From Minwuiaceae bacterium (GTDB lineage: Bacteria > Pseudomonadota > Alphaproteobacteria > Minwuiales > Minwuiaceae): 64,000 bases of DNA. Location of the stretch: assembly GCA_028278525.1 (NCBI GenBank), contig JANQEE010000049.1, positions 62,001 through 126,000 on the forward strand, written 5' to 3'. The position numbers and the translations under genes were made by a program. Shown piece after piece: positions 27,094-36,992 of the stretch. The notes beneath the pieces are model-generated. The model did not search any database. It had not been told where the DNA came from and saw only the letters and a program-made list of their open reading frames with translations. Numbering within the stretch: the first letter of the stretch is position 1; every line of letters begins with the position of its first letter.

Positions 27094-28572
27094 CTATTCG
27101 GCGGAAGAGGGCTCTTTCCCGGAACTGCGGGTCGGTTTCTGGCGCCGCCGTATCGGCAGGCTGAGGAATGCGGGCGTGTGATCGCCCATGCCCATGACCG
27201 GTTCTCTCGGCTCCCTCGGCTCATTCTTCTTCTTCGACGTTTTCGGCCGTCGTTTTTGAGACGACTCGGCTTTCTTCGAAGCACTGGCTGGTTTTTCCTC
27301 GGACTTGGCCGACTTTTTGGAGGCCGGTTTGTCGTCGTTGGCGGTACGCTTCGATTTCGTGCGTCGCGGCGTATCCGATTTCGCCGTATCCCGTCGGGGG
27401 CTCCGACGGCGGCCGCCACGCCGGGCGGAATCGTCGAATTCCAAGTTCTCGAAGCCTTCGACTTGGATCTCAGGAATATCGCGGCCGATCAGTTTAGTGA
27501 TGTCCTGCACGAACTTTGTGTCCGACGGCGTCGCGAGCGTGAACGCACGTCCGGGAAGGCCGGCCCGCCCGGTCCGTCCGATCCGATGCACGTAGTCTTC
27601 CGCGTTCATCGGCACGTCGAAATTGAACACGTGGCTCAGTCCCTGGATATCCAAGCCGCGCGCCGCGACGTCGGAGCAGACGAGCATGTCGACCTTGCCT
27701 TCGCGGAACATCTCCATGGTTTCGGTCCGCGAGCCCTGGTCCATATCGCCGTGCAGCTGGGCCACGTTGAAACCGTGCTTCTTCATCGACCGATACAGGA
27801 CGGCGACGTCCCGCTTCCGGTTGCAGAAAATCAGCGCGTTGCGCACTTCCTCGGTCTTGATCAGCTGGCGCAGCGCTTCCCGCTTATCGCGTTCGTCGAC
27901 GACAGCCATGCCCTGCGTCACCGTCTCCGCTGCGGAAGAGGGCGCGCTGACGGCGATTTCCTTTGGGTTGGTCAGGAACGCATCGGCCAAGCGCTTGATC
28001 TCGTTCGGCATGGTCGCCGAGAAGAACAGGGTCTGGCGGATCTTCGGCAGCAGGCCGACGATGCGTTCGACATCGGGCATGAAGCCCATATCCATCATCC
28101 GGTCGGCCTCGTCGATCACCAGGTATTTGATGCCCGACATCATCACCCGGCCGCGCTCGAAACTGTCGAGCAGCCGTCCCGGCGTCGCGATAATCACGTC
28201 GACCCCGCGTAAAAGGCGCTGGTCCTGGTCGCCATAAGACACGCCGCCCATCAGCACCACGGTGGACAGCTTCTGGTGATACTTCGTGTAGACGTCGAAG
28301 GCCTCTTCGACCTGGATCGCCAGCTCCCGCGTTGGCTCCAGAATAAGCGCCCGCGGCATCCTGGCCTTCGCCTTGCTGGTGTCCAGGATATCGATCGCCG
28401 GCAGCAGGAAGGCGGCCGTCTTGCCGGTCCCCGTTTGGGCCGTACCGAGCACGTCGCGACCCATCAATGCGTAGGGTATCGCGTTCTGTTGGATCGGAGT
28501 GGGGTTGGTGTAACCCGCTTCCTGAACGGCCTTTAGAAGCTCAGGGCTCAGGCCAAGATCGTCAAAGCTCAT
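27094..28572 (-). CDS. rhlE: DEAD-box RNA helicase, RhlE type
   Basis: 492-residue ATP-dependent RNA helicase. All core motifs are visible: Q motif NPTPIQQNAIP, AQTGTGKT, PTRELAIQ, TPGRLLD, the DEAD box VIDEADRMMDMGF, SAT, and HRIGRTGRAG near residue 330. After about residue 375 there is a 115-residue tail rich in Arg, Lys, Ser and Pro with little structure, typical of RhlE-type proteins and likely to contact RNA. It starts within a 179-base divergent promoter region shared with the isochorismatase gene. Confidence 0.95.
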   Translation of the reverse strand: MSFDDLGLSPELLKAVQEAGYTNPTPIQQNAIPYALMGRDVLGTAQTGTGKTAAFLLPAIDILDTSKAKARMPRALILEPTRELAIQVEEAFDVYTKYHQKLSTVVLMGGVSYGDQDQRLLRGVDVIIATPGRLLDSFERGRVMMSGIKYLVIDEADRMMDMGFMPDVERIVGLLPKIRQTLFFSATMPNEIKRLADAFLTNPKEIAVSAPSSAAETVTQGMAVVDERDKREALRQLIKTEEVRNALIFCNRKRDVAVLYRSMKKHGFNVAQLHGDMDQGSRTETMEMFREGKVDMLVCSDVAARGLDIQGLSHVFNFDVPMNAEDYVHRIGRTGRAGLPGRAFTLATPSDTKFVQDITKLIGRDIPEIQVEGFENLEFDDSARRGGRRRSPRRDTAKSDTPRRTKSKRTANDDKPASKKSAKSEEKPASASKKAESSQKRRPKTSKKKNEPREPREPVMGMGDHTPAFLSLPIRRRQKPTRSSGKEPSSAE

Positions 28573-28751
28573 ATGCGCTTATTACGTCCGTCCGCGCCGC
28601 AGCGTCGGTACCGGTGAAGGATAATCAGGGAGTTAGGCTATCTGCCCCGCCCTGTCAACGTTTGCGATTGAAAAAAACAAAAGTTGGTCAGTAGGTTATC
28701 TTTGCCTTTTCAGACGAATAGAATACTGCCGACAACCCAAGGAGGACTGTT

Positions 28752-29294
28752 GTGCTGGTTGACCGCGCCCGCTCTCAGCTATTGATCGTAGATGTTCAGG
28801 AACGCCTGTTGCCGGCGATGGCGGCGTCGGAGCAGGTCTTGCATGGCTGCACGCTGTTGGCGACCGCCGCCACACGGCTCGATATTCCGATAACGGTTTC
28901 GGAGCAGTATCCGAAGGGGCTGGGTCCGACGGTTTCGGCGCTGGCCGAACTGGTGCCGGAGAACCGCGTACTGGCGAAACTGGACTTCTCGTGCATGTCC
29001 GATCCGGCCATCCGCGACCGGCTCGATACCGCGGGGCGCGATCAGGTGGTCGTGGCGGGCATCGAAAGCCATGTCTGCGTGCTGATGACCGCTATGGAAC
29101 TGGTGGACGCCGGGCGGGAGGTCTTCGTCGTCGCCGACGCGGTATCCTCGCGCCAGCCGAGCAGCGCCGACCTGGCGCTCGACAGACTGCGCGCGGCGGG
29201 TGCCTCGGTGGTCAATGCCGAGATGGTTCTGTTCGAATGGCTGGGCCGGGCCGGAAGCGAAGAATTCAAAGAAATCAGTAAATTAATCAAATAG
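28752..29294 (+). CDS. Isochorismatase-family cysteine hydrolase
   Basis: 180-residue hydrolase of the YcaC-like branch. The catalytic triad Asp-Lys-Cys is visible as D14 in LLIVDVQE, the lysine in RVLAKLDFSC, and the cysteine in VVAGIESHVCVLMTAMEL. GTG at 28752 follows a perfect AAGGAGGA at ideal spacing and decides the start. Substrate unknown; family members hydrolyse amides or small esters. The next gene starts 13 bases downstream, so the two hydrolases are probably co-transcribed. Confidence 0.9.
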   Translation: MLVDRARSQLLIVDVQERLLPAMAASEQVLHGCTLLATAATRLDIPITVSEQYPKGLGPTVSALAELVPENRVLAKLDFSCMSDPAIRDRLDTAGRDQVVVAGIESHVCVLMTAMELVDAGREVFVVADAVSSRQPSSADLALDRLRAAGASVVNAEMVLFEWLGRAGSEEFKEISKLIK

Positions 29295-29307
29295 GCTGAG
29301 TATTCAT

Positions 29308-30027
29308 ATGAGTATCAGCGAGCCACTCGTCCTGGTTCCCGGACTGCTCTGCACCGCGGAACTCTGGCTACCGCAGGTCGACGCGCTCGGCGATATCGCC
29401 GATATCCGCGTCGCGGATCATACCGCGCACGACACCATGGTCGATACCGCCGCCGATATCCTCAACACCGCGCCGGATCGGTTCGCGCTGGCCGGGCTCT
29501 CGATGGGCGGTTACGTCTCGTTGGAAATCATGCGTCAGGCGCCGGAGCGGGTCACCCGTCTGGCCCTGCTCGATACCTCGGCCCGCGCCGACACGCCGGA
29601 GCAGGTGAAGCGCCGGTCCGATTTCATCAAGCTGTCGGAGATGGGCAAGTTCCATGGCGTCACGGAGACGTTGCTGCCGATCCTGATCCACGAGGCCCGA
29701 CTTGGCGACGAGGCGCTGGTCGCGACGATCTACCGAATGGCCCAGACGGTCGGTCAGGCCGGCTTCGTCCGTCAGCAGCGGGCAATCATGTCCAGGTCGG
29801 ACAGCCGGGATCTGCTTGGCCAAATCTCCTGTCCGGCTTTGGTACTTTGCGGACGACAGGACCAGTTGACGCCGCTCGATCTCCATCGGGAGATGGCGGC
29901 TGGGATTCCCGGTTCCGAACTCGTCGTCCTGGAGGACTGCGGCCATCTATCGACGCTGGAACGGCCCGACCAGGTCAACGCCGCTATGCGCGACTGGCTG
30001 ACGGGAGAAGGCAAAACACCGGCGTAA
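29308..30027 (+). CDS. Alpha/beta hydrolase
   Basis: 239 residues. Oxyanion region LVLVPGLLCTAELW at the N-terminus, nucleophile elbow GLSMGGYVS near residue 70, acid in LVLCGRQDQLTP, and histidine in EDCGHLSTLERPDQV. This is a complete Ser-Asp-His set. Substrate cannot be named. It shares a transcript with the preceding isochorismatase-like gene and ends 20 bases before a convergent gene. Confidence 0.9.
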   Translation: MSISEPLVLVPGLLCTAELWLPQVDALGDIADIRVADHTAHDTMVDTAADILNTAPDRFALAGLSMGGYVSLEIMRQAPERVTRLALLDTSARADTPEQVKRRSDFIKLSEMGKFHGVTETLLPILIHEARLGDEALVATIYRMAQTVGQAGFVRQQRAIMSRSDSRDLLGQISCPALVLCGRQDQLTPLDLHREMAAGIPGSELVVLEDCGHLSTLERPDQVNAAMRDWLTGEGKTPA

Positions 30028-30047
30028 ACGGACTCACGTCCATGCCG

Positions 30048-30485
30048 CTACTTGGACTTTTCCCAGGCGTCTCTTGCCGCATCCTCGTCGAAGAGCATTT
30101 TCAGGCCGGCGATCTTGCCATCGCGGATCTTCCAGATCAGCACCCAATACGAGTCGTACTGGACGCCCGACCGAACGATCTCGTAGGTGCTCGATCCCGC
30201 AACGACGACCTTGTCGCCGACAGCGACGTACTGGCTTGGCGGCGGGCGTGAGCATTTCTTCGTTTCGACGCTGTCGTCGTTCTTGCTGAAGAAGTCCGCA
30301 ACGCCCTTAGGTCCGTGATAGGTACCATGGTGCGGAACAATGGGCTCCGTACTACCTGGAGTAATCTCATAGACACAATCGTCTGTGAGATACTGCAGTA
30401 TCTCCTTCTTAGATTGCAGCCATAAATCGATTACACGCTCAACTAACTTAATGTTAGTTTCTTGATTGTCGACCACGTTTTTCAA
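30048..30485 (-). CDS. NTF2-like (SnoaL-type) protein
   Basis: 145 residues with the cone-shaped NTF2-like fold: helix NIKLVERVIDLWLQSKKEIL, then YLTDDCVYEITPGST, the GTYHGPKGVADFF pattern and the C-terminal DSYWVLIWKIRDGKIAGLKMLFD sheet. Family members include limonene-epoxide hydrolases, isomerases and ligand-binding proteins; no catalytic set is certain here. It follows the large cyclase gene on the same strand, with a 127-base AT-rich gap holding its likely promoter. Confidence 0.82.
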   Translation of the reverse strand: MKNVVDNQETNIKLVERVIDLWLQSKKEILQYLTDDCVYEITPGSTEPIVPHHGTYHGPKGVADFFSKNDDSVETKKCSRPPPSQYVAVGDKVVVAGSSTYEIVRSGVQYDSYWVLIWKIRDGKIAGLKMLFDEDAARDAWEKSK

Positions 30486-30612
30486 TCCCCCTAAAGTTGA
30501 TTGCAGCCGGTTACTTTCGCATATTCGTGGAGTTTATTTCGAAAGGCCAGAGAAATATCGGCCTGTTAACCATAATTTTCTGCGACTGTTGTGCCGCGAG
30601 ACAGGAAAGAGG

Positions 30613-33600
30613 CTAAATTGTCTGATGCAGAGCGCTTTGGCTGCGCTTGGCCCAGAAAGGCATGTCCAGGGTGCGATACAGTTCTACCGCGGGTTGGATT
30701 TCGGCCCTGGCCTGATCCTGCCGGCCTTGTTCCAGATAGCACTGGCCAAGACCGACGCGGGAGTGAGCCAACTGCGGCAGAAGTTCCAGGCGTTCGGTCA
30801 GGGCGATTGCCTGCATGAAGCAATCCTTGGCTTCCGCGCCTTGTTCGGTGTCGGCGCTCATGCCGCTTGTGCCGACAAGCCAGAGGGCCCAGGCTTCGAT
30901 CCCTTGGTATCTATGGCGGCGGGCGATCTCCAGTGCCGCCTGGCCGTGCTGGCGCGCCACCTCAGGGCGCGCGGCTTGCAGATGCGCAAGCCCGCAATAC
31001 ACCTGGCACCAGCCATGCATATGCGCCATGCGTTCCGATCGCGGCAGCGCCGCCTCGACCAGCTTGCGGCCTTCTTCCGCATCGCCGGTTACCGTGAGGG
31101 CGAAACCAAGGCGGCTGGCCAGCACGGGCCACATCAGGTCGATACCGCCCACCTCGCAGGCATCCAGCCCGCCGCGCAGCGAGACCGCGGCGTCGTCTAT
31201 ATCGCCCTTTAGCAGACGGGCGACGCCGTCGGCGAAGCAGGCGAGTACGGTATCGAACGGTCGATCGACCTCGCCTGCGATCTCGCAGGCCTGCCGGCAA
31301 TAGCCGAAGGCCCGGTCGAACTCGCCCAGGAACGCATGGCTGTAGCCCAACAGCCCCAGATACAGGACGGAGCCCGTCCCCGTGGTTCCGAAGCGGTGAT
31401 GGCGGTGCCGTTCCGTGATGTACGGCAACATCTCGACCAGGATCTTGGTCGCCTGCCGGTACTCGCCGTGAAACTCGTGTGCTTGGCTCAGGAAGTAGCT
31501 GGCGGCCACAAGTTGATCGGGATCCTTTGTTTCGGCGGCGATACGGCGGGCCCGGGATCCGACCTCGATGGCTTCGGTTACATCCCCGACGACGTTCAGC
31601 ACGTGGGTTTTCGAGATACTGATGGCGGCCAGACGGGGCCGGTCGGCAATCTTCGTCGCCAGTTCTTCCGCTTCCCCTAGATACGCGTACCACCGCGCGT
31701 AGTCGCCGGTGACGCCGATTGCGACGCGCAGGCTAAGGCGCGTGTCGATGGCCTGTTGCAACGCCGCCCGGTCCTCCGGCAGGTGTCGCAAAGCGGTCAA
31801 GGCGCGTTCGAAGAACCCGATAGCGGCCAAATACGCCGAGTGCTCGATCGCTTTGCTTCCGGATTGTCGCAGGTAGCCGACCGCTTTCTCCCACAGCTGA
31901 CCGCGCAGGGCATGGTGCGCTAACCGCTCGACCTGCGCCTCAAGCCGATTGCCGAACCGCGCTTCGATCGCGCCGACCACTTTGCCATGCAGGTCCCTAC
32001 GTTTATCGGACAGCAAGCTCTCGTACACGACGTCGTGCGTGAAGGCGTGATTGAACACGTAGCCCGCGTCGGCATCGGCGTCGGGGTAGGGGACGGCGGG
32101 CTTCAGGAAATTGGCCTCCTGCAATTCGCCGAGCACGCGCTCAGACATATCGTCAGGCAGTTGCGATACCGCCTGCAGCAAGGGCACCGGGACGTCCATG
32201 CCGATGACGGAAGCCGTTTGCAGCAAACTCTTGTGCTCCGGCGGCAGGCGGTCGATGCGCGCGGCCAGCACGGCCTGCACCGTGTTCGGAATCTCGATTT
32301 CGTCGATCTTTTTGGTCAGGCGCAAGTCGCCCCAATCACCGCTCAACGCGCCGGTTTCCACCAGGGTACGAACCGATTCCTCCAGGAACAGCGGCGTGCC
32401 CTGTGTCTTGTCGACCAGCAGGTCCTTTAAACTGTCCAAGCTGGAGTCGGCGCCGACCAAGTCATGCAGAAACTCGTTCGACGACTCCCTGTCGAACGGT
32501 TCGACCTGCACCAGATGGAAGTCGTCATGGTCCGTCCAGGGGCACATATATTCCGGGCGGTAGGTAACCAAAAGCAGATGGTTCGCCGCACCGATATTCT
32601 CCACAATGCGGTCCAGAACGGCCTGGGTCTCGCTGTCGACCCAATGCAGGTCTTCGACGACCAGGATCAACGGACCGTCCTCCGCCTTTCTCTGCGTAAG
32701 GGCTTCAATCGCCTGAACGATCCGGTCCCGCCGCTGCGGCGGCTCCAGTTGTTGCCATTCCCGGTCTTCGATCCGCAGGTTCAGCACCGCACGGGCGGCT
32801 GTGGAGAGGTCTTCGATGGGCGGAGACAGCGACGCGATGGCCGTTCGCACGCGCTCGGCCATCGCCGTTTGATCGTCGTTTTGGCCAATACCGAACCAGG
32901 TGCGAAGCAGGTTGTTGATCGGCAGGTAGCTTGTGTTGTTGCCGTGGGCGACCGCCCCGGTTTCGGAGATCGTGCAGCCGCGTGCCTGATAGGATTGGAT
33001 GAATTCGTGGATCAGTCGGGACTTGCCGATGCCCGGCTCGCCGGTGACGGCGACGACTTGGCCCCGGCCAGCGCGGACGTTGTTCAGGGCGCCCGCCAGT
33101 TCGCCGATCTCGCGCTGTCGCCCGACGAAATCGCCAAGCCCCTCCGCGGCGCGGATCTGCCAGCGTGTCTTGGCCAGTGAGCTGCCGACCGGCTGGTAGG
33201 AGGCAATCGGTCCGGTAATGCCGTGGACTCGTGTTTCGCCAAGAAAGCGCGCGTCGATGAAGCCCTTGGCCAGTTCGTAGGTGTCTGCCGAACAGCGCAC
33301 CGCGCCGGGTTCGGCCATCGTCTCCATCCGTTTCGCCAGATGGACTACCGGGCCCACGGCGTCGTAGTCGATCCAGAAGTCGTTGCCGATCGGCCTGACG
33401 ACAACCTCGCCGGAATGCAGACCGACCCGGATCTGCATATTCAGGTCAGTCATCGCAGCGATGGTTTCCTGCATCGCCAACGCCGCCAGGCAGGCGCGGA
33501 CCGCATGGTCCTCGTGCGACAGCGGGGCGCCGAATATCGCCATAATGCCGTCGCCCTGTACCCGATTGACCGTGCCTTCGTATCTGTGCACGCCGCCGAT

Positions 33601-33975
33601 CATGGCGTTGAGAGCGGGTTCCAGGCGCTTCAGGGCCTCTTCCGGGTCCATACTCTCGATCAAATGGGTGGACCCGACCACGTCCGCGAACAGCACGGTG
33701 ACGACCTTGCGTTCGCCTTCCGACGTGCCGTGCACGCCCAGGATCAGCTTGGCCAGTTGGCGGCGAGCGTCCGTATTGGTGGCCAGGGAAGGCGTGCCCT
33801 CCGCTACCGGCGGGCTATCGGTGGCCGACAGGTCGGCGGCACAACCGCCGCAGAACGATGCCTTCGGGCTATTGACGCGTCCGCAGGACGGGCACGGCCT
33901 CGGCAACGGGATGCCGCAGCCTTCGCAGAACAGATTCCGGGAGGAGTTCGTTGTTTGGCATTCAGGACACTGCAT
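30613..33975 (-). CDS. Large zinc-ribbon / class III cyclase / AAA-type ATPase / TPR regulator
   Basis: 1120-residue multidomain protein. Residues 1-48 hold paired zinc ribbons (CPECQTTNSSRNLFCEGCG and CPSCGRVNSPKASFCGGC). Residues 88-265 are a class III adenylate/guanylate cyclase, with metal-site aspartates in VLFADVVGST and QGDGIMAIFGAPL. An ATPase follows with Walker A TGEPGIGKSRL and Walker B PLILVVEDLHWVDSET. The last 400 or so residues are helical repeats of TPR type. No membrane segment. Family members are thought to couple signal binding to cyclic nucleotide output, but physiological roles are mostly unknown. NTF2-like genes flank it on the same strand. Confidence 0.9.
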   Translation of the reverse strand: MQCPECQTTNSSRNLFCEGCGIPLPRPCPSCGRVNSPKASFCGGCAADLSATDSPPVAEGTPSLATNTDARRQLAKLILGVHGTSEGERKVVTVLFADVVGSTHLIESMDPEEALKRLEPALNAMIGGVHRYEGTVNRVQGDGIMAIFGAPLSHEDHAVRACLAALAMQETIAAMTDLNMQIRVGLHSGEVVVRPIGNDFWIDYDAVGPVVHLAKRMETMAEPGAVRCSADTYELAKGFIDARFLGETRVHGITGPIASYQPVGSSLAKTRWQIRAAEGLGDFVGRQREIGELAGALNNVRAGRGQVVAVTGEPGIGKSRLIHEFIQSYQARGCTISETGAVAHGNNTSYLPINNLLRTWFGIGQNDDQTAMAERVRTAIASLSPPIEDLSTAARAVLNLRIEDREWQQLEPPQRRDRIVQAIEALTQRKAEDGPLILVVEDLHWVDSETQAVLDRIVENIGAANHLLLVTYRPEYMCPWTDHDDFHLVQVEPFDRESSNEFLHDLVGADSSLDSLKDLLVDKTQGTPLFLEESVRTLVETGALSGDWGDLRLTKKIDEIEIPNTVQAVLAARIDRLPPEHKSLLQTASVIGMDVPVPLLQAVSQLPDDMSERVLGELQEANFLKPAVPYPDADADAGYVFNHAFTHDVVYESLLSDKRRDLHGKVVGAIEARFGNRLEAQVERLAHHALRGQLWEKAVGYLRQSGSKAIEHSAYLAAIGFFERALTALRHLPEDRAALQQAIDTRLSLRVAIGVTGDYARWYAYLGEAEELATKIADRPRLAAISISKTHVLNVVGDVTEAIEVGSRARRIAAETKDPDQLVAASYFLSQAHEFHGEYRQATKILVEMLPYITERHRHHRFGTTGTGSVLYLGLLGYSHAFLGEFDRAFGYCRQACEIAGEVDRPFDTVLACFADGVARLLKGDIDDAAVSLRGGLDACEVGGIDLMWPVLASRLGFALTVTGDAEEGRKLVEAALPRSERMAHMHGWCQVYCGLAHLQAARPEVARQHGQAALEIARRHRYQGIEAWALWLVGTSGMSADTEQGAEAKDCFMQAIALTERLELLPQLAHSRVGLGQCYLEQGRQDQARAEIQPAVELYRTLDMPFWAKRSQSALHQTI

Positions 33976-34078
33976 GCCCGCGATCCTCCCCCGACGGCGG
34001 CAACTCTACCGATGCAATGCTAATCCAAAGGTATGAGATCGGCCAACTTTTCGAAATCCGAATGCGCGTCGGTTGCCT

Positions 34079-34480
34079 CTACGGTTCCAGCGCGTTGGCA
34101 ACGGCCAGGGTGTCGATAAACTCCGTAAACGACGTCATCTTCTTTCCGGCAATGGTGAAGACTTCCGTTACATCCGATTTATAGGACTTGCCGGTCGCCC
34201 TAACGATACCATGGACGAAACCCATAACGACAACGGTATCGCCTTCGGCGATCATCGCGTCGTTCCGCCGCTCGACCAGATCGACGTCCTTGGACAGAAC
34301 GTCAATCATTTGACGGATTTCCTGGTGGGTCTTGAAGCAGCCCGACCATGGCGAGATACCGGGGATGATCCAAACGGAATTGGCTGCATGCAAGGCCAGC
34401 ATCCCGTCGATGTCGCCTTTGTCGAACAGCTCGTAACCAAGCCGGACGAGGGCTTTGTTTTCCTCAATGGATGACGTCAT
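34079..34480 (-). CDS. NTF2-like (SnoaL/ketosteroid-isomerase-type) protein
   Basis: 133 residues: N-terminal helix KALVRLGYELFDKGDIDGML, then ALHAANSVWIIPGISPWSGCFKT, the sheet MIAEGDTVVVMGFVHGIVRATGKSY and a final FTEFIDTLAVANAL. The fold class is clear, the activity is not. It lies 103 bases upstream of the large cyclase gene on the same strand and may be its ligand-binding or enzymatic partner. It is diverged from the other NTF2-like protein downstream of the cyclase. Confidence 0.8.
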   Translation of the reverse strand: MTSSIEENKALVRLGYELFDKGDIDGMLALHAANSVWIIPGISPWSGCFKTHQEIRQMIDVLSKDVDLVERRNDAMIAEGDTVVVMGFVHGIVRATGKSYKSDVTEVFTIAGKKMTSFTEFIDTLAVANALEP

Positions 34481-34528
34481 GACGCCTCGATCGTCTTGCG
34501 GCAGTGATCCGCAGCAAACGCGCTCGGT

Positions 34529-36499
34529 CTAAACGTCCACATCCTCGACGAAGCGGGCGTTTTCCTGAATGTAGGCCAGCCGCAGTTCCGGCTTCCGTCC
34601 CATCAGTTGCTCGACCAGGTTGGCGGTTGTCGCGCTTTCAGCCTGCTCGACTTGGACCTGCTGCAGTTGGCGTTTCTCAGGGTGCATCGCGGTGTCCCGC
34701 AATTGCGCGGGCAGCATTTCGCCCAGACCTTTGAAGCGGCTCACTTCCACCTTGCCGCGGCCGCTGAACTCGGTCTCCAGCAGTTCGTCCTTGTGCGCGT
34801 CGTCCCGCGCGTAGGCTGTCTTGCCGCCCTGGCTCAGACGGTAGAGCGGGGGCATCGCCAGGTAGAGATGGCCACCGTCGATCAGTTGCGGCATTTCCCG
34901 GTAGAAGAACGTCATCAGCAGGGCGGCTATATGCGCGCCGTCGACGTCGGCGTCAGTCATGACGATGATCTTGTCGTAGCGCAGGTCGGACTCGCGATAG
35001 CGGTCGCGGGTTCCGCAGCCGAGCGCCTGGATCAGGTCGGCCAGCTCTTGGTTGGCCATCATCTTCTGGGCGGTCGCGTTGGCGACGTTCAGGATTTTAC
35101 CGCGCAACGGCAGCACCGCCTGCATCTTGCGGTCGCGGGCCTGCTTCGCGGAACCGCCCGCGGAATCGCCCTCTACCAGAAACAACTCCGTGCCGTCCGC
35201 CGCCTGCTGGCTGCAATCGGTGAGTTTTCCGGGCAGCCGCAGCTTTCGTGTCGCGGTCTTGCGGTTGACTTCGCGTTCCTGGCGCCGGCGCAGCCGGTCT
35301 TCGGCGCGCTCGACAACGCGGGCGAGAAGGGCGCCGGCAGCGTCCGGGGCGCCGGAAAGCCAGTGGTCGAAATGATCTTTTAGCGCGGATTCGACCAGTC
35401 GGGTCGCTTCCGCGTTGGCCAGCTTCTCCTTGGTCTGTCCCTGGAATTCCGGATCCGGGATAAAGATCGACAGCAGGGCGCAGGTGCCGCCCATCACGTC
35501 GTCCGGCGTGATCGTGCTGGCGCGGCGGTTGTTGGTCATTTCGCCGTAGGTTTTCAGCCCCTTGGTCATCGCCGCGCGAAGGCCGGCTTCGTGCGTGCCG
35601 CCTTGCGGCGTCGGAACCGTGTTGCAGTAGGAATTCAGGAACGACTCGCCGTATTCGGGCCAGGCGATCGCCCATTCGATGCGGCCACGGTCGTCGGGCA
35701 GGGTAATGCGCCCGGCAAACGGGGTCGGCGTGATGCAGCGGCGCTCTTCCAGGCTGGCGTTGAGAAAGTCCTCCAGCCCGCCGGGGAAGTGCAACACCGC
35801 TTCCGCCGGCGTGTCGTCCTTCAGCTTCTTGGCTTCGCATTTCCAACGGATCTCGACGCCGCGAAACAGGTAAGCCTTGGACCGTGCCATGCGGTACAGC
35901 CTGGACGGGTCGAACGCGGCATCCTTGCCGAAGATTTCCGGGTCCGGCGTAAAGCTGACCTGCGTGCCGCGGCGGTTCGGCGCTGCGCCGACCTTCTTCA
36001 GCTTGGTTCGCGGCGCGCCCTGGCTGTAGGTCTGCCGCCACAGCACCTTGTCCCGGGCGACCTCGATCGTCAGGTCCTTGGCCAGCGCGTTGACGACGGA
36101 TATGCCGACACCATGCAAGCCGCCGGATGTGTGATAGACCTTGTTGTTGAACTTCCCGCCGGAATGCAGCGTGGTCAGGATCACTTCCAGCGCCGACTTG
36201 TCCTTGAACTTGGCGTGCTTGTCGATCGGTATGCCGCGCCCGTTGTCGCGCACCGTAAGCGCGCCGTCGGCGTCCAGTTCGAACTCGATCCGGCTGGCGT
36301 GGCCCGCCACGGCCTCGTCCATCGAGTTGTCGAGGATCTCGGCCGCCAGGTGATGCAGGGCACGTTCGTCGGTGCCGCCGATATACATGCCGGGCCGCCG
36401 CCGGACCGGCTCCAATCCCTCCAGAACTTCGATGTCCTTGGCGGAATAGTCGCTGGACGGACGGTCCGGCTGCTCGAATAGATCCTTGGTCGAATCCAT
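34529..36499 (-). CDS. parE: DNA topoisomerase IV subunit B
   Basis: 656-residue ATPase subunit that with ParC unlinks daughter chromosomes. GHKL ATP site: ILDNSMDEAVAG, VRDNGRGIPID and GGLHGVGISVVNALA. Toprim domain: LVEGDSAGGSAKQARDRKMQ and MTDADVDGAHI. The length, without the GyrB-specific insert, and the C-terminal PELRLAYIQENARFVEDVDV support ParE over GyrB. The start is preceded by AT-rich sequence between 36500 and 36662. Confidence 0.96.
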   Translation of the reverse strand: MDSTKDLFEQPDRPSSDYSAKDIEVLEGLEPVRRRPGMYIGGTDERALHHLAAEILDNSMDEAVAGHASRIEFELDADGALTVRDNGRGIPIDKHAKFKDKSALEVILTTLHSGGKFNNKVYHTSGGLHGVGISVVNALAKDLTIEVARDKVLWRQTYSQGAPRTKLKKVGAAPNRRGTQVSFTPDPEIFGKDAAFDPSRLYRMARSKAYLFRGVEIRWKCEAKKLKDDTPAEAVLHFPGGLEDFLNASLEERRCITPTPFAGRITLPDDRGRIEWAIAWPEYGESFLNSYCNTVPTPQGGTHEAGLRAAMTKGLKTYGEMTNNRRASTITPDDVMGGTCALLSIFIPDPEFQGQTKEKLANAEATRLVESALKDHFDHWLSGAPDAAGALLARVVERAEDRLRRRQEREVNRKTATRKLRLPGKLTDCSQQAADGTELFLVEGDSAGGSAKQARDRKMQAVLPLRGKILNVANATAQKMMANQELADLIQALGCGTRDRYRESDLRYDKIIVMTDADVDGAHIAALLMTFFYREMPQLIDGGHLYLAMPPLYRLSQGGKTAYARDDAHKDELLETEFSGRGKVEVSRFKGLGEMLPAQLRDTAMHPEKRQLQQVQVEQAESATTANLVEQLMGRKPELRLAYIQENARFVEDVDV

Positions 36500-36662
36500 G
36501 TTTTTTTGGGCTGAATCAGGGTTAAGGCGGCGGCAGTATAGGGTATCGCCCTTAAACTACAACAACATCTAGATTGCCGGCCGGGACCTTTAGAAAGCGT
36601 TTCAATTCCCTGATTTTGACCGCCGGACCGCCGGGGGCGGCGGCCCGTCTACTCTGCCATTG

Positions 36663-36992
36663 TCAGTTGGCCGCCTCAAATTTGGGCGACGGCGGCGGCC
36701 GGAAAGCGACCACGTTATCGTAGGACCGCTCATAGAGTTGAGCCATTACGCTGCCCTGCGCCTCGACGCATGTGGCGTGGTGGCTCACGCAGGGCATGCC
36801 CTGCCATTCGTCCTTCCAGGCGCGGCTTAAATATTCCGGCTCGATCGGCATGCCGGGTTCGAAATGCCAGACCAGCCAACGGCCGCTGACCAGTTGCACG
36901 GCCCATTCTTCGCCGTGCCAGTGCAATACGTACATCTGCTCGTCGGCCAGGCGCCAGGTCGGCAGATTATTTTCAGTACGGTTTTCGATCAT
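36663..36992 (-). CDS. Hypothetical protein
   Basis: 109-residue protein with no family I recognise. It has a Trp/His-rich middle (MYVLHWHGEEWAVQLVSGRW, LVWHFEPGMPIEPEYLSRAW) and a polar tail. AGGGG precedes ATG 36992 at 8 bases and an AT-rich promoter-like region lies further upstream, which supports expression. It is upstream of parE on the same strand, with a 163-base gap. Confidence 0.65.
   Translation of the reverse strand: MIENRTENNLPTWRLADEQMYVLHWHGEEWAVQLVSGRWLVWHFEPGMPIEPEYLSRAWKDEWQGMPCVSHHATCVEAQGSVMAQLYERSYDNVVAFRPPPSPKFEAAN

Noticed and set aside
36600-36660. GC-rich hairpin downstream of the 36663-36992 gene
   Set aside because: Arms are imperfect (CCGCCGG/GGCGG runs) and no U tract follows; low-complexity GC sequence explains it.
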